Position numbers and translations under genes: made by a program. A DNA stretch of 64,000 nucleotides from Halopseudomonas laoshanensis (lineage in GTDB: Bacteria; Pseudomonadota; Gammaproteobacteria; Pseudomonadales; Pseudomonadaceae), in the NCBI RefSeq assembly GCF_008365385.1, contig NZ_QOVF01000001.1, positions 1,240,001 to 1,304,000 on the forward strand, in the 5' to 3' direction. Position 1 is the first letter of the stretch, and every line of letters starts with the position of its first letter. Shown here piece after piece: positions 1 through 9,542 of the stretch. The notes under the pieces are model-generated. The model made no database searches. It was given only the letters and a program-made list of their open reading frames with translations, and was not told the DNA's origin.

Positions 1-926
1 TTGTCTTCGGAGTAATTGATCGCGCTGCGGTAGTGGCTGGATACCAGCAGATAACGCACCACCTCAGGGTGATACTTCTCCAGCACCTCGCGAATGGTGA
101 AGAAGTTACCCAGAGACTTGGACATCTTCTCGCCATCTACACGCACCGCACCGGCATGCATCCAGGCCATGGCGTAGGGCTTTTCGTTGGCCGCTTCACT
201 CTGGGCGATCTCGTTTTCATGGTGCGGGAACACCAGATCCGGCCCGCCACCGTGAATATCGAAGGTATCGCCCAGACAGCAATTGGACATCACCGAGCAC
301 TCGATATGCCAACCCGGACGCCCGTCGCCCCAGGGTGACGGCCAGCTCGGCTCGCCAGGCTTGACGCCTTTCCAGAGTACGAAATCCAGCGGATCTTCCT
401 TGGCTTCGTCGACTTCCACCCGCGCACCGATGCGCAGGTCTTCAATCTTCTTGCGCGACAGCTTGCCGTAGCCGACGAACTTGGCCACACGATAGTAAAC
501 GTCACCGTTTCCCGGTGCGTAAGCGTACCCCTTGTCGATCAGCGTCTGAATCATCGCATGCATGCCCGGCACATGGTCACTGGCCTTGGGCTCCATGTCC
601 GGGCGCAGCACGTTCAGCCGCGCCTCGTCCTCGTGCATGGCAGCGATCATGCGTCCGGTCAGATCAAGGAAGCCCTCACCGTTCTCGTTGGCGCGGCGGA
701 TGATCTTGTCGTCAATATCAGTGATATTGCGCACATAGGTCAGCTTGTAACCGCGAAAGCGCAACCAGCGAGCAACTACATCAAAGGCCACCATGACGCG
801 GGCATGACCGATATGGCAGTAGTCATAAACAGTCATGCCGCACACGTACAGGCGTACGTGGTTGTCTTCCAGCGGCTTGAGTGGAGCTTTGGTCTTGCTC
901 AGGGTGTTGTAGATCGACAGCGTCAT
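1..926 (-). CDS. cysS: cysteinyl-tRNA synthetase, 3' end cut off by window edge
   Basis: Class I synthetase that charges tRNA-Cys in the cytoplasm. About 308 N-terminal residues are present; the usual length is about 460, so the anticodon-binding end lies outside the window. The reading frame from the ATG at 926 begins [10 protein letters not shown] and contains the HIGH signature as CHIGHA, the zinc-site cysteine just before it ([15 protein letters not shown]), a [11 protein letters not shown] stretch and the KMSKS loop as EKMSKSLGN. The ATG shares its A with the TAA stop of glnS (TAATG), so the two genes are probably translationally coupled and co-transcribed. The family call is secure. Confidence 0.97.
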   Translation of the reverse strand, partial: MTLSIYNTLSKTKAPLKPLEDNHVRLYVCGMTVYDYCHIGHARVMVAFDVVARWLRFRGYKLTYVRNITDIDDKIIRRANENGEGFLDLTGRMIAAMHEDEARLNVLRPDMEPKASDHVPGMHAMIQTLIDKGYAYAPGNGDVYYRVAKFVGYGKLSRKKIEDLRIGARVEVDEAKEDPLDFVLWKGVKPGEPSWPSPWGDGRPGWHIECSVMSNCCLGDTFDIHGGGPDLVFPHHENEIAQSEAANEKPYAMAWMHAGAVRVDGEKMSKSLGNFFTIREVLEKYHPEVVRYLLVSSHYRSAINYSED

Positions 927-2593
927 TATTGGCCCCAGGAGTCTCTGAGTGTCACGGTACGATTGAATACCGGCTGGCCCGGTTTGGAATCCTTGCGATC
1001 AACACAGAAATAGCCTTCACGCTCGAACTGGAAGCGCTCTTCCGCTTCGGCACTGGCTAATGACGGCTCCGCGCGGCAGCCCTTGAGCACCAACAGGGAA
1101 TCGGGATTGATGTTCTCTAGGAAGGTATTGCCCTCCTCGTTCTTGTCCGGATTCGGCGCGCGGAACAGACGGTCGTACAGCCGCACTTCGCATTCAACGC
1201 TTTGCGCTGCCGGCACCCAGTGAATCACGCCTTTGACCTTGCGGCCTTCGGGGTTCTTGCCCAGCGTTTCCGGATCGTATGAGCACAATAGCTCAACAAT
1301 ATTGCCCTGCTCGTCGGTTACCGCTTCATCAGCACGGATCACGTAACTGCCGCGCAGGCGCACTTCGCCGCCTGGCAGCAAGCGCTTGTAGCCCTTCGGC
1401 GGATCGACCATGAAATCGTCCTGATCAATATATAGCTCGCGGCTGAACGGCAGCTCGCGTACGCCCATATCGTCCTTGGGATGACGCGGCAGATGCAGTT
1501 GCTCGGTCTGGCCTTCCGGGTAGTTGGTGATGGTCACTTTCAACGGGCGCAAGACGCACATGGCGCGTGGTGCGCTGGCATCCAGATCCTCACGAATACA
1601 GAACTCGAGTACGCCCATATCCACAACCGCATCGGAGCGGGTAACACCGATACGCTCACAAAACTCGCGCAGCGAGCCAGGGGTATAGCCACGGCGGCGG
1701 AAGGCGCTCAGGGTCGACATGCGCGGATCATCCCAGCCATCCACATGACCTTCGTCGACCAATTGCTTGAGCTTGCGCTTGCTGGTCACGGTGTAATTCA
1801 GATTCAGGCGCGCGAATTCGTACTGACGCGGCGTGGCCGGCACCGGCAGATTGCTCAGGCACCACTCATACAACGGCCGGTGATCTTCGAACTCCAGAGT
1901 ACAGATGGAGTGGGTAACCCCTTCCAGCGCATCAGACTGACCATGGGTAAAGTCATAGCTGGGGTACACGCACCACTTGTCACCGGTCTGGTGATGATGC
2001 GCGTGGCGGATGCGATACAGGATCGGATCACGCAGGTTCATGTTTGGCGCAGCCATATCGATCTTGGCGCGCAGCACCTTGGCGCCATCGGCAAACTCAC
2101 CCGCTGTCATGCGCGCGAACAGATCCAGGTTTTCATCCACACCGCGATCACGGAACGGGCTGTTGCGGCCCGGCTCGGTCAGATTGCCGCGGTATTCGCG
2201 CGCCTGCTCCGGCGTCAGATCACAGACGTAGGCCTTGCCAGCCTTGATCAGCTCAATGGCCCAGGCATGCAGTTGGTCGAAATAGTCCGAGGCGTAGCGC
2301 ACGTTGCCGGCCCACTGGAACCCCAACCACTCCACATCCTGCTTGATCGCATCGATGTACTCCTGCTCTTCCTTGGCCGGGTTGGTGTCATCGAAGCGCA
2401 GATGACAATCGCCACCGAACTCCTGAGCTAGGCCGAAGTTCAGGCAGATGGATTTGGCGTGACCAATGTGCAGATAGCCGTTTGGCTCAGGCGGGAAACG
2501 GGTCACTATTTTGCTGTGCTTGCCGCTGTCCAGGTCAGCCCGAACGATCTGCCTGAGGAAGTGGGCGGGTGCGGTAGTTTCCGGTTTGTTCAT
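926..2593 (-). CDS. glnS: glutaminyl-tRNA synthetase
   Basis: Class Ic synthetase that attaches glutamine to tRNA-Gln. From the chosen start the protein is 555 aa, the normal length for bacterial GlnRS. The HIGH motif is at about residues 42-45 ([12 protein letters not shown]) and the KMSKS equivalent is VTSKR at about 269-273. An in-frame ATG eleven codons upstream (2626) would give [10 protein letters not shown] before the family-typical [16 protein letters not shown] prefer the inner ATG at 2593 because homologues start there; neither site has a strong Shine-Dalgarno sequence. The stop overlaps the cysS start, and ppiB starts divergently 166 bases away, so the shared gap must hold both promoters. 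Confidence 0.97.
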   Translation of the reverse strand: MNKPETTAPAHFLRQIVRADLDSGKHSKIVTRFPPEPNGYLHIGHAKSICLNFGLAQEFGGDCHLRFDDTNPAKEEQEYIDAIKQDVEWLGFQWAGNVRYASDYFDQLHAWAIELIKAGKAYVCDLTPEQAREYRGNLTEPGRNSPFRDRGVDENLDLFARMTAGEFADGAKVLRAKIDMAAPNMNLRDPILYRIRHAHHHQTGDKWCVYPSYDFTHGQSDALEGVTHSICTLEFEDHRPLYEWCLSNLPVPATPRQYEFARLNLNYTVTSKRKLKQLVDEGHVDGWDDPRMSTLSAFRRRGYTPGSLREFCERIGVTRSDAVVDMGVLEFCIREDLDASAPRAMCVLRPLKVTITNYPEGQTEQLHLPRHPKDDMGVRELPFSRELYIDQDDFMVDPPKGYKRLLPGGEVRLRGSYVIRADEAVTDEQGNIVELLCSYDPETLGKNPEGRKVKGVIHWVPAAQSVECEVRLYDRLFRAPNPDKNEEGNTFLENINPDSLLVLKGCRAEPSLASAEAEERFQFEREGYFCVDRKDSKPGQPVFNRTVTLRDSWGQ

Positions 2594-2759
2594 AAGGTGT
2601 GCGAGGCTCGTTACGGGTGACGCCATCGGGCATCACGGATTTTGGCTAGGCCATAGTGGCCAAAACGCTTATCATACCGCAAAGTGTCAAGCGCCTGAAC
2701 GCGGTCTGTGCCTCAGTCGCTGGATTCATTCAACTTTATTTGTCCGAGGATTGCCTTAC

Positions 2760-3254
2760 ATGGTCAAGCTGCATACCAACCACGGTGTCATCACCCTGGA
2801 ACTCTTTGCCGACAAGGCGCCGGAAACTGTCGCAAACTTCGAGCAGTACGTGCGTGACGGTCATTACGACAACACCATCTTCCACCGCGTCATTTCCAAC
2901 TTCATGGTCCAGGGCGGTGGTTTTGAGCCGGGCATGAAGCAGAAAGAAGCGCGCGCGCCAATCAAGAACGAAGCCGACAATGGCGTAGCCAACGCGATGG
3001 GCACCGTCGCCATGGCCCGCACCATGGAGCCGCACTCCGCCAGTGCGCAATTCTTTATCAACGTGGCCGACAACGATTTCCTCAACCACAGCGCGCCTAC
3101 TGTTCAAGGCTGGGGTTACACGGTATTCGGCAAGGTGGTTGAAGGCATGGACGTGGTCAACAAGATCAAGGCCGTTCCTACTACCATGCGCGCCGGCCAT
3201 CAGGATGTTCCCGCTGACGATGTGATCATCGAACGCGCCGAACTGACCGAGTAA
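2760..3254 (+). CDS. ppiB: cytoplasmic peptidyl-prolyl cis-trans isomerase B (cyclophilin)
   Basis: Cyclophilin-type rotamase, 164 aa, the usual size of the cytoplasmic PpiB. It starts [16 protein letters not shown] and has no signal peptide, which separates it from periplasmic PpiA. The active-site segments are visible: [14 protein letters not shown] (catalytic Arg in FHRV), [12 protein letters not shown] and the later YTVFGKV. A GAGGA ribosome-binding site lies about 10 bases before the ATG at 2760. A longer in-frame extension upstream is possible but would put unrelated sequence before the conserved start. lpxH follows after 11 bases, an arrangement also seen in other pseudomonads. Confidence 0.96.
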   Translation: MVKLHTNHGVITLELFADKAPETVANFEQYVRDGHYDNTIFHRVISNFMVQGGGFEPGMKQKEARAPIKNEADNGVANAMGTVAMARTMEPHSASAQFFINVADNDFLNHSAPTVQGWGYTVFGKVVEGMDVVNKIKAVPTTMRAGHQDVPADDVIIERAELTE

Positions 3255-3265
3255 AGCCGCTACTG

Positions 3266-3988
3266 ATGCGCTATCTGTTTATTTCAGACCTGCATCTTGA
3301 AACAGAACGCCCGGACATTACCCGGGCGTTTCTGTATTGTCTGGAACATCGTGCCCGCCAGGTCGACGAGCTGTATATCCTCGGCGATTTTTTTGAAGTC
3401 TGGCTCGGTGACGATGACCCTAACCCCCTCGCCGCTCAGGTGATCCGTGTGCTTGCCGAGCTGGCTGAAGCCGGGGTTAACGTTTTTGTGATGCATGGCA
3501 ATCGCGACTTTCTGATTGGCAAACGCTTTTGCCGTGCCGCACGCTGCACCCTGCTCCCCGACCCCTATGTCGCCAATCTCAATGGCGAGCGCGTGCTGCT
3601 GATGCATGGCGACAGCCTGTGCATTGATGACCTGGGCTATATGAAGATGCGCCGGCTGCTGCGTAATCCGCTGAGCCTGTTCATTCTGCGCAACCTGTCG
3701 CTCAAACAGCGACACAAGATCGGCCGCAAGCTACGCTCGGAAAGCCAGATCCAGACCCGCCAAAAACCCAGCGACATTACCGACGTCAACCTCGGCCAGG
3801 TCGCGAAAGTCATGCGCGAACATCAGGTTCGCACGCTGATTCATGGCCATACCCACAGACCCGCGGTGCATACGCTGATGATTGATGGCGAGCCTGCCGA
3901 ACGGATTGTGCTGGGGGATTGGGATAAGGCTGGCTGGGTGCTGGAAGTGGATGAGGATGGTAAACGGCTGGAGAGTTTTCCGCTCTAG
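3266..3988 (+). CDS. lpxH: UDP-2,3-diacylglucosamine diphosphatase
   Basis: Calcineurin-like metallophosphoesterase that cleaves UDP-2,3-diacylglucosamine to lipid X, the fourth step of lipid A synthesis at the inner membrane surface. The 240-aa protein shows the complete di-manganese site: DLHLE at the N terminus, [11 protein letters not shown] at about residues 41-51, [15 protein letters not shown] and HGHTHRP near the C terminus. It follows ppiB by 11 bases and is probably co-transcribed. Downstream the DNA consists of short palindromic repeats with no further gene for almost 600 bases. Confidence 0.97.
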   Translation: MRYLFISDLHLETERPDITRAFLYCLEHRARQVDELYILGDFFEVWLGDDDPNPLAAQVIRVLAELAEAGVNVFVMHGNRDFLIGKRFCRAARCTLLPDPYVANLNGERVLLMHGDSLCIDDLGYMKMRRLLRNPLSLFILRNLSLKQRHKIGRKLRSESQIQTRQKPSDITDVNLGQVAKVMREHQVRTLIHGHTHRPAVHTLMIDGEPAERIVLGDWDKAGWVLEVDEDGKRLESFPL

Positions 3989-4134
3989 GCAGACGGTTTA
4001 ATGATTCCGGGACAAAGGTCAACGTGGATTCCCGCTTTCGCGGGAATGACGGTATCCGTGCTCAGGGGATCAAATCTGCGGCGGTGATGTTGATCTGAAA
4101 GTCCGCCTGGATTCCCGCCTGCGCGGGAATGACG

Positions 4135-4546
4135 CTGTGGGAGCGGCAAGCCGCAAATTACAAGCATTCAAAATCGAGTCAGACTTTTCCCGACCCGGGT
4201 CTGGGTCTGAAAAGCCAAATGGATTCCCGCTTTCGCGCGAATGACGTAGTTTGGGATATCGGTATTATCCTGCTACGCCTTTCTTACGGCCCCGTTCCCA
4301 CTCCTCCATATCTTCAACACCTCTGTCATTCCCGCACAGGCGGGAATCCAATCGGACTCATGCCCAGAATCACTAAACCCAATCCACACTCCTGTCCGAG
4401 TCGTTCAGGCTAGCCCTTACGCCTACAAACCCACAAACCCACCCCAATCCGGTCATTCCCGCGCAGGCGGGAATCCATTTTGACTGTGACTTTGACTTTC
4501 CAAAAGCCCAATAAAAAACCCCGGCTCTCGCGAACCGGGGTTTTCT
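4135..4546 (-). repeat. left copy of an imperfect inverted repeat that brackets the etf locus
   Basis: Read on the minus strand, this segment runs: terminator, GGAAAGTCAAAGTCA, a REP palindrome, a spacer ending in AGTCCG, a second REP, a GGAGG-GGAACGG block, CCGATATCCCAAA, a third REP, then GCTTGTAATTTG. The same order of words occurs on the plus strand at 8245-8616. By eye the two are clearly homologous through most blocks, with divergent spacers between them. Confidence 0.7.
4511..4545 (-). terminator. rho-independent terminator of etfBA
   Basis: Arms AAAACCCCGG (4515-4524) and CCGGGGTTTT (4535-4544) with a 10-base loop form a strong hairpin. Read on the minus strand it is followed by a T-run (GGGGTTTTTTATTGG). 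It lies 27 bases past the etfA stop. Confidence 0.92.
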
Positions 4547-4571
4547 TAAGGCGTGTAGCGTTAAGCGGCTA

Positions 4572-5501
4572 TTACACCTTGCTTTCCAACTCCGGAATCG
4601 CTTCAAACAGATCCGCAACCAGACCGTAATCGGCAACCGAGAAGATCGGCGCTTCTTCGTCCTTGTTGATCGCGACGATCACTTTGGAGTCTTTCATACC
4701 GGCCAAGTGCTGAATCGCACCGGAGATACCGACAGCGATATACAGGTTCGGCGCAACGATCTTGCCGGTCTGACCGACCTGCATGTCGTTGGGCACAAAG
4801 CCTGCGTCAACCGCGGCACGCGAAGCGCCCACAGCCGCGCCAAGCTTGTCGGCCAGCGAGTACAGGTGCTTGAAGTTGTCACCGTTCTGCATGCCACGGC
4901 CGCCGGAGATAACGATCTTGGCACCGGCCAGTTCTGGACGGTCGGACTTGGCCAGCTCTTCGCCAACAAAGCTCGATACACCGGCATCCTGGGCGCTAGA
5001 AACTGCCTCGACGCTGGCGCTGCCGCCTTCGGCGGCAACGGCGTCAAAGCCGGTAGCACGCACGGTGATGACCTTGACCGCAGCGCTGGACTGCACGGTG
5101 GCAATCGCGTTACCGGCATAGATCGGGCGCTTGAAGGTATCAGCGCTATCGACCGCAATGATCTCGGAGATCTGATCCACGTCCAGCAGCGCAGCCACGC
5201 GAGGGGCGTAGTTTTTGCCGTTGGTGCTGGCAGCGCAGAGGATGTGGCTGTGGCTCTTGCCGACTTCGGCAATCAGCAGCGCCAGGTTTTCTGGCAACTG
5301 GTGGCCATAGGCAGCATTATCCGCCAGCAGCACCTTGGTCACGCCTTCAGCCTTGGCCACTTGATCAGCGACCGCAGAGCAGCCTTCACCAGCAACCAGT
5401 ACGTCGATATCACCACCGATCGCTTTAGCGGCAGCCAGGGTGTTCAGCGTCGCGGCGTTCAGTTCGGCGTTGTTGTGTTCAGCAATAACTAGAATCGTCA
5501 T
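4572..5501 (-). CDS. etfA: electron transfer flavoprotein subunit alpha
   Basis: The alpha subunit of the soluble heterodimeric ETF, which carries FAD and passes electrons from acyl-CoA dehydrogenases to ETF:quinone oxidoreductase. The 309-aa protein has the usual N-terminal half ([19 protein letters not shown]). The C-terminal FAD-binding domain contains SGGRGMQ, then [18 protein letters not shown] and [21 protein letters not shown], all standard for the family. The start is one base after the etfB stop, so the two are translated as a pair, giving the expected 1:1 subunit ratio. Confidence 0.97.
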   Translation of the reverse strand: MTILVIAEHNNAELNAATLNTLAAAKAIGGDIDVLVAGEGCSAVADQVAKAEGVTKVLLADNAAYGHQLPENLALLIAEVGKSHSHILCAASTNGKNYAPRVAALLDVDQISEIIAVDSADTFKRPIYAGNAIATVQSSAAVKVITVRATGFDAVAAEGGSASVEAVSSAQDAGVSSFVGEELAKSDRPELAGAKIVISGGRGMQNGDNFKHLYSLADKLGAAVGASRAAVDAGFVPNDMQVGQTGKIVAPNLYIAVGISGAIQHLAGMKDSKVIVAINKDEEAPIFSVADYGLVADLFEAIPELESKV

Positions 5502-5502
5502 C

Positions 5503-6252
5503 TCAGATCACCTTGGCTTCGTTCTTGAGTTTGTCGACCAGCTCGTCGACGCTCTTGACCTTGATACCCGCGCTGCGGGCAGCCGGCGCTTCGACCTTGA
5601 TGGTCTTGACGGTAGAGGACACGCTCACGCCGAGATCTTCCGGCTTGAGGTTTTCCATCGGCTTTTTCTTGGCCTTCATGATGTTCGGCAGCGACGCGTA
5701 GCGTGGCTCGTTCAGGCGCAGGTCGGTGGTGACGATCGCCGGCAATTTCAGGTCGACTGTCTGCAGGCCGCCATCGATTTCACGGGTGACCTTGACGCTC
5801 TCGCCGGAGACTTCAACAGCAGAGGCGAAGGTGCCCTGGCCGTAGCCGCTCAGCGCAGCCAGCATCTGGCCGGTCTGGTTGTTGTCGGAATCAATCGCCT
5901 GCTTGCCGAGGATCACCAGCTGGGGCTGTTCTTTATCGACAACAGCCTTGAGCAGCTTGGCAATCGCCAGCGAGCTCAGGTCATCGGCGGACTCGACCAG
6001 AATGGCGCGGTCAGCACCCAGAGCCAGTGCAGTACGCAGTTGCTCCTGAGCAGCCACGGGGCCGACGGAAACGGCGATTACTTCAGTCGCAACGCCTTTT
6101 TCTTTCAGGCGCACGGCCTCTTCCACGGCGATTTCGCAGAAGGGGTTCATGGACATCTTGACGTTGGCGAGATCGACACCGGAATGGTCCGCTTTGACGC
6201 GAACCTTGACGTTGTAATCGACCACGCGCTTAACGGCGACGAGTATCTTCAC
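5503..6252 (-). CDS. etfB: electron transfer flavoprotein subunit beta
   Basis: The beta subunit of ETF, which binds AMP and docks on dehydrogenases. The 249-aa protein starts [20 protein letters not shown], continues with the conserved [19 protein letters not shown], and keeps the ADRAILVE and [16 protein letters not shown] segments that form the nucleotide site. It is first in a two-gene minus-strand operon with etfA and is transcribed divergently from etfD. The 300-base gap between the divergent genes must hold both promoters and contains a conspicuous AT-rich palindrome at 6297-6324. Confidence 0.97.
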   Translation of the reverse strand: MKILVAVKRVVDYNVKVRVKADHSGVDLANVKMSMNPFCEIAVEEAVRLKEKGVATEVIAVSVGPVAAQEQLRTALALGADRAILVESADDLSSLAIAKLLKAVVDKEQPQLVILGKQAIDSDNNQTGQMLAALSGYGQGTFASAVEVSGESVKVTREIDGGLQTVDLKLPAIVTTDLRLNEPRYASLPNIMKAKKKPMENLKPEDLGVSVSSTVKTIKVEAPAARSAGIKVKSVDELVDKLKNEAKVI

Positions 6253-6296
6253 AGGGGCCTCTCTATTGATAGATGACTAAACGAGACACGGTCGAT

Positions 6297-6324
6297 CGTG
6301 ACCATATTTAAAATATTGTTCACG
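6297..6324. promoter_or_regulatory. imperfect 28-base palindrome in the etfB/etfD divergent promoter region
   Basis: Outer arms CGTGA and TCACG flank a near-symmetric AT core (ATATTT-A-AAATAT). It sits 45-72 bases upstream of the etfB start. It looks like an operator for a dimeric regulator. The element does not match the GAAAC-N4-GTTTC form of PsrA, which controls etf genes in P. aeruginosa. The rest of the 6253-6552 gap shows no gene; a short open frame there has no family features. Confidence 0.45.
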
Positions 6325-6452
6325 TTTCGACCATTAAAATAGCTCGCGTACGGATCGTGATCTTGCCCCGCCCGCCGCGTCGGGTCAATATTGGCATACA
6401 TGCATCTGCGCATAAAGTCGCATTGTCAAAGCTGATGAGACATATCTATGCA

Positions 6453-6481
6453 TTGGAGCATGCCCTGCAGACTGTTATACT
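6453..6481 (+). promoter_or_regulatory. candidate sigma-70 promoter of etfD
   Basis: A TATACT -10 box at 6476-6481 lies 17 bases after TTGGAG at 6453-6458. The -10 matches five of six consensus positions and the -35 three of six. It is 72 bases before the etfD GTG start. Confidence 0.4.
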
Positions 6482-6552
6482 CGCGGGTTACACGATCACG
6501 GAAGATCACTCACACAATCGATTCAGATTAGGCCTAGAGTAGGAGATACATA

Positions 6553-8217
6553 GTGGAACGCGAATTCATGGAGTTTGACGTTGTCATCGTAGGCGCCGGG
6601 CCTTCTGGTCTTGCCGCCGCTTGTCGCATCAAGAAACAAGCCGCCGAAACCGGCCAGGAAGTCAGCGTTTGCGTTGTAGAGAAAGGTTCCGAAGTCGGCG
6701 CTCACATCCTCTCTGGGGCAATCTTCGAGCCGCGCGCTCTGGAAGAGCTCTTCCCCGATTGGAAAGAGCTGGGTGCTCCGCTGAACACTCCCGTCACCCG
6801 TGACGACATTTACATGCTGACCAGCGAAGAGAAATCCAGCAAAGTGCCCGGTCTGTTCGTACCCAAGACCATGCACAACGAAGGCAACTACATCATCTCC
6901 CTGGGCAATCTGTGCCGGTGGATGGCTCAGCAGGCCGAGAACCTTGGCGTAGAAGTCTACCCGGGCTTTGCCGCCCAGGAAGCGCTGATCGATGAGAACG
7001 GCGTTGTTACCGGTATCCTCACTGGCGACCTGGGTGTCGACCGTGAAGGCAATCCGAAGGAAGGCTTTTACACTCCCGGCATGGAACTGCGTGCCAAGTA
7101 CACTTTGTTCGCTGAAGGTTGCCGCGGCCACATCGGCAAGCAACTGATCAAGCGCTTCAATCTCGATTCCGACGCGGATGCCCAGCATTACGGTATCGGC
7201 ATCAAGGAAATCTGGGACATTGATCCCTCCAAGCACGAAGAAGGCCTGGTAGTGCACACCGCCGGCTGGCCGCTGGATATCACCAAGAATGAAAACACCG
7301 GCGGTTCTTTCCTGTATCACATCGAAGGCAATCAGATTGTTGTCGGCCTGATCGTTGATCTGTCCTACAGCAACCCGCACCTGTCCCCCTTCGATGAGTT
7401 CCAGCGTTACAAGCATCACCCAGTGATCAAGCAGTACCTGGAAGGCGGCAAGCGCGTTTCCTACGGTGCCCGTGCGATCTGCAAAGGTGGTTTGAACTCC
7501 CTGCCGAAAATGGTCTTCCCCGGTGGCGCACTGATCGGTTGCGATCTGGGCACTTTGAACTTTGCCAAGATCAAGGGCAGCCACACCGCCATGAAGTCCG
7601 GCATGCTTGCAGCAGACGCCGTGCTCGAAGCACTGAAAGCGGGTCGCACTGGTGGTGATGAGTTGACCGGTTATGTTGACGGCTTCAAGTCCAGCTGGCT
7701 GTACGATGAGCTGTTCGGTTCACGCAACTTCGGTCCGGCGATTCACAAGTTCGGTCCGTTGCTGGGTGGCGCGTTCAACTTTGTCGACCAGAACCTGTTC
7801 GGCGGCAAGATCCCGATGACCCTGCACGACACCACGCCGGATTATGCCTGCATGAAAAAGGCAGCCGACGCACCCAAGATCGCCTATCCGAAGCCGGACG
7901 GCGTGATCAGCTTCGACAAGCTGTCCTCGGTATTTCTGTCCAATACCAACCACGAAGAGGATCAGCCGGTTCACCTGAAGCTCAAGGATCCGAGCATTCC
8001 GATCGAGAAAAACCTGCCGCTATACGATGAGCCTGCTCAGCGTTACTGCCCGGCCGGTGTTTACGAGGTCGTCACCGCTGATAACGGCGACAAGCGCTTC
8101 CAGATCAATGCTCAGAACTGTGTTCACTGCAAGACCTGTGACATCAAGGATCCTTCGCAGAACATCAACTGGGTAGCGCCTGAAGGTACTGGCGGGCCGA
8201 ATTACCCTAATATGTAA
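6553..8217 (+). CDS. etfD: electron transfer flavoprotein-ubiquinone oxidoreductase
   Basis: Membrane-associated flavo-iron-sulfur enzyme that passes electrons from ETF to ubiquinone. The 554-aa length is standard. The N terminus has the FAD-binding VIVGAGPSGLAAA (about residues 10-22) followed by EKGSEVGAHILSG. The C terminus has the [4Fe-4S] ligands as YCPAGVYE and NCVHCKTCDIKDPSQNI, ending GGPNYPNM. The start is a GTG (MEREFMEFDVV) preceded by TAGGAGA; the family conserves the MEREYMEFD beginning, so an internal ATG five codons on is less likely. It is divergent from etfBA and has its own strong terminator. Confidence 0.97.
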   Translation: MEREFMEFDVVIVGAGPSGLAAACRIKKQAAETGQEVSVCVVEKGSEVGAHILSGAIFEPRALEELFPDWKELGAPLNTPVTRDDIYMLTSEEKSSKVPGLFVPKTMHNEGNYIISLGNLCRWMAQQAENLGVEVYPGFAAQEALIDENGVVTGILTGDLGVDREGNPKEGFYTPGMELRAKYTLFAEGCRGHIGKQLIKRFNLDSDADAQHYGIGIKEIWDIDPSKHEEGLVVHTAGWPLDITKNENTGGSFLYHIEGNQIVVGLIVDLSYSNPHLSPFDEFQRYKHHPVIKQYLEGGKRVSYGARAICKGGLNSLPKMVFPGGALIGCDLGTLNFAKIKGSHTAMKSGMLAADAVLEALKAGRTGGDELTGYVDGFKSSWLYDELFGSRNFGPAIHKFGPLLGGAFNFVDQNLFGGKIPMTLHDTTPDYACMKKAADAPKIAYPKPDGVISFDKLSSVFLSNTNHEEDQPVHLKLKDPSIPIEKNLPLYDEPAQRYCPAGVYEVVTADNGDKRFQINAQNCVHCKTCDIKDPSQNINWVAPEGTGGPNYPNM

Positions 8218-8244
8218 ACGGCACGTGCAAGCGTCTAGCTTGAT

Positions 8245-8616
8245 GAAAACCCGGCTCGCGAGAGCCGGGTTTTTTATGCGCTGCTGGAAAGTCAAAGTCA
8301 AAATGGATTCCCGCTTTCGCGGGAATGACGGGACAGGTTGGATGAGCGGGTGTTGGCGGGTTTGAATGAAGCGGGAGCAATCAATATGTTTCGTTAGCGG
8401 GTCATAAGTCCGCTTGGATTCCCGCCTGCGCGGGAATGACAAGGGTGCCGAAAATGGGGAGGTGTAGGAACGGAGCAGTAGAAAGGGAGTGGCAGAAAAA
8501 ACCGATATCCCAAAATACGTCATTCCCGCGAAGGCGGGAATCCAAGCGGTGTCAGGAAGACCCCAACCCTTTACATCCACGACCACGACTGGCTTGTAAC
8601 TTATAGCTTGCAGCTG
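8245..8616 (+). repeat. right copy of the inverted repeat bracketing the etf locus, with three REP palindromes
   Basis: This gene-free stretch holds palindromes at 8305-8331 and 8416-8440 (plus orientation) and 8519-8543 (minus orientation). The words around them (GGAAAGTCAAAGTCA, AAGTCCGCTTGG, GGAACGG, CCGATATCCCAAA, GCTTGTAACTT) recur in the same order on the minus strand at 4135-4546. The repeat reaches the stop codon of the transglutaminase gene at 8617. No gene is supported here. Confidence 0.7.
8246..8276 (+). terminator. rho-independent terminator of etfD
   Basis: Perfect 12-bp stem (AAAACCCGGCTC at 8246-8257, GAGCCGGGTTTT at 8262-8273) with a GCGA loop, running into TTTTTT. It is closely similar in sequence to the etfA terminator, as expected if both belong to one duplicated segment. 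Confidence 0.95.
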
Positions 8617-9528
8617 CTAAATCGGCAAAGACACCAACGCCTCATCCCGCACCGGCAACACATCCACCGCCACTGTCAGCTTATGCTCACCACCACCGGT
8701 CATCACCCCCTTGAGCGGAGTCACATCGGCAAAATCCCGGCCCCAGCCGAGCACAATGTAGCGCTCATCCGGCACACAGCCGTTGGTGGGATCGATCTCC
8801 AGCCAGCCCCAACCGGGAATAAATACCGCCAACCAGGCATGGGTCGCGTCGGCGCCGAGCAGCTTTTCCTGGCCTGCTGGGGGCATGGTTTCCATATAGC
8901 CGCTGATATAGCGTGCAGCAAGCCCCAGCGACCGCAGACAGCCAATGGCCAGATGAGCGAAATCCTGGCAAACACCGCGCCTGCTGGCGAGCACTTCCTT
9001 GAGCGGCGTGGCCACTGTGGTGAAGTCCGGGTCGTAGACGAACTCGTTGAATATCCGCTGATTGAGATCCAGCACCGCATCGAGCAAATTGCGCCCTGCA
9101 GCAAAGCTGCTCAGCGCATAGTTGGCCAGACTCTCGTGCTGATGGATAAAGGGCGAGTCGAGCATGAACAGCCGCGCTTCCAGACAATCACGATTGCTGT
9201 AGCGAATATCGGCTGCGGTTTCGCGCACGGCCTGTTCCCAGGCTATGGTAGAAAAGAAATCCTGCGTCGGCCGCGGTCGAGTTTCGATCTCGCTGGTGAC
9301 GTTTACCTGCAACTCTTCATGTAGCGATTCGAGGGAAAAATACACCACTCGATTACCGAAGAAATCAATACGCTCACGCATCCTCACCGGATTCGGTGAG
9401 ATTTCCAGCTTGGCGTTGGTACACCATTGCCAGGGCAGATTGCGTGGCAGAATGCGCGCCTCGTTATGGCTCAGGCTGACGGGGCCGCTGTATTCATAGA
9501 GCGTGCTGTGGCGTAACTGGTATTTCAT
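8617..9528 (-). CDS. transglutaminase-like protein (N-terminal bundle plus transglutaminase core)
   Basis: The 303-aa protein belongs to the COG1305 transglutaminase-like family. The N-terminal part (about 1-85, MKYQLRHSTLYEYSGPVSLSHNEAR) is the small beta domain found before many bacterial transglutaminase cores. The papain-like triad is intact: Cys187 in RRGVCQDFAHLA, His230 in DATHAWLAVFIPGWGW, Asp246 in EIDPTNG. There is no signal peptide, so it acts in the cytoplasm. Family members cleave or form amide bonds; the substrate is unknown. It is last in a minus-strand operon after an ATP-grasp/alpha-E fusion (14-base gap), a neighbourhood predicted to make or process a peptide. Confidence 0.9.
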   Translation of the reverse strand: MKYQLRHSTLYEYSGPVSLSHNEARILPRNLPWQWCTNAKLEISPNPVRMRERIDFFGNRVVYFSLESLHEELQVNVTSEIETRPRPTQDFFSTIAWEQAVRETAADIRYSNRDCLEARLFMLDSPFIHQHESLANYALSSFAAGRNLLDAVLDLNQRIFNEFVYDPDFTTVATPLKEVLASRRGVCQDFAHLAIGCLRSLGLAARYISGYMETMPPAGQEKLLGADATHAWLAVFIPGWGWLEIDPTNGCVPDERYIVLGWGRDFADVTPLKGVMTGGGEHKLTVAVDVLPVRDEALVSLPI

Positions 9529-9542
9529 TTGCCGGAGCCCTA

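Larger units (their letters stand above)
3989..4571. repeat. gene-free stretch holding five REP-like palindromes
   Basis: No credible gene lies between lpxH and etfA. The stretch holds five copies of a palindrome built as GGATTCCCGC-N4-GCGGGAATGAC. Copies at 4026-4052, 4109-4134 and 4221-4246 (the last with one arm altered) read on the plus strand. Copies at 4325-4350 and 4452-4477 read on the minus strand. The core ATTCCC-N8-GGGAAT has the form of the Neisseria dRS3 repeat, although similar units are common in other Proteobacteria. The etfA terminator is at its right end. Confidence 0.9.

Noticed and set aside
1481-2431. Open frame of 316 codons on the plus strand
   Set aside because: It is antisense to glnS, with no ribosome-binding site and no motifs.
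4026-4477. Repeated palindromes considered as a CRISPR array
   Set aside because: Units vary in orientation and spacing, are themselves palindromic, and are dispersed to other loci; no cas genes are present.
6357-6542. Small open frame in the etfB/etfD gap
   Set aside because: It covers the likely promoter region, has no good ribosome-binding site and no recognisable protein features.
6253-6552. PsrA operator in the etf promoter region
   Set aside because: No GAAAC-N2-4-GTTTC dyad is present; the only clear palindrome has a different sequence.
6523-7584. Open frame of 353 codons on the minus strand
   Set aside because: It is antisense to etfD and has no family features.
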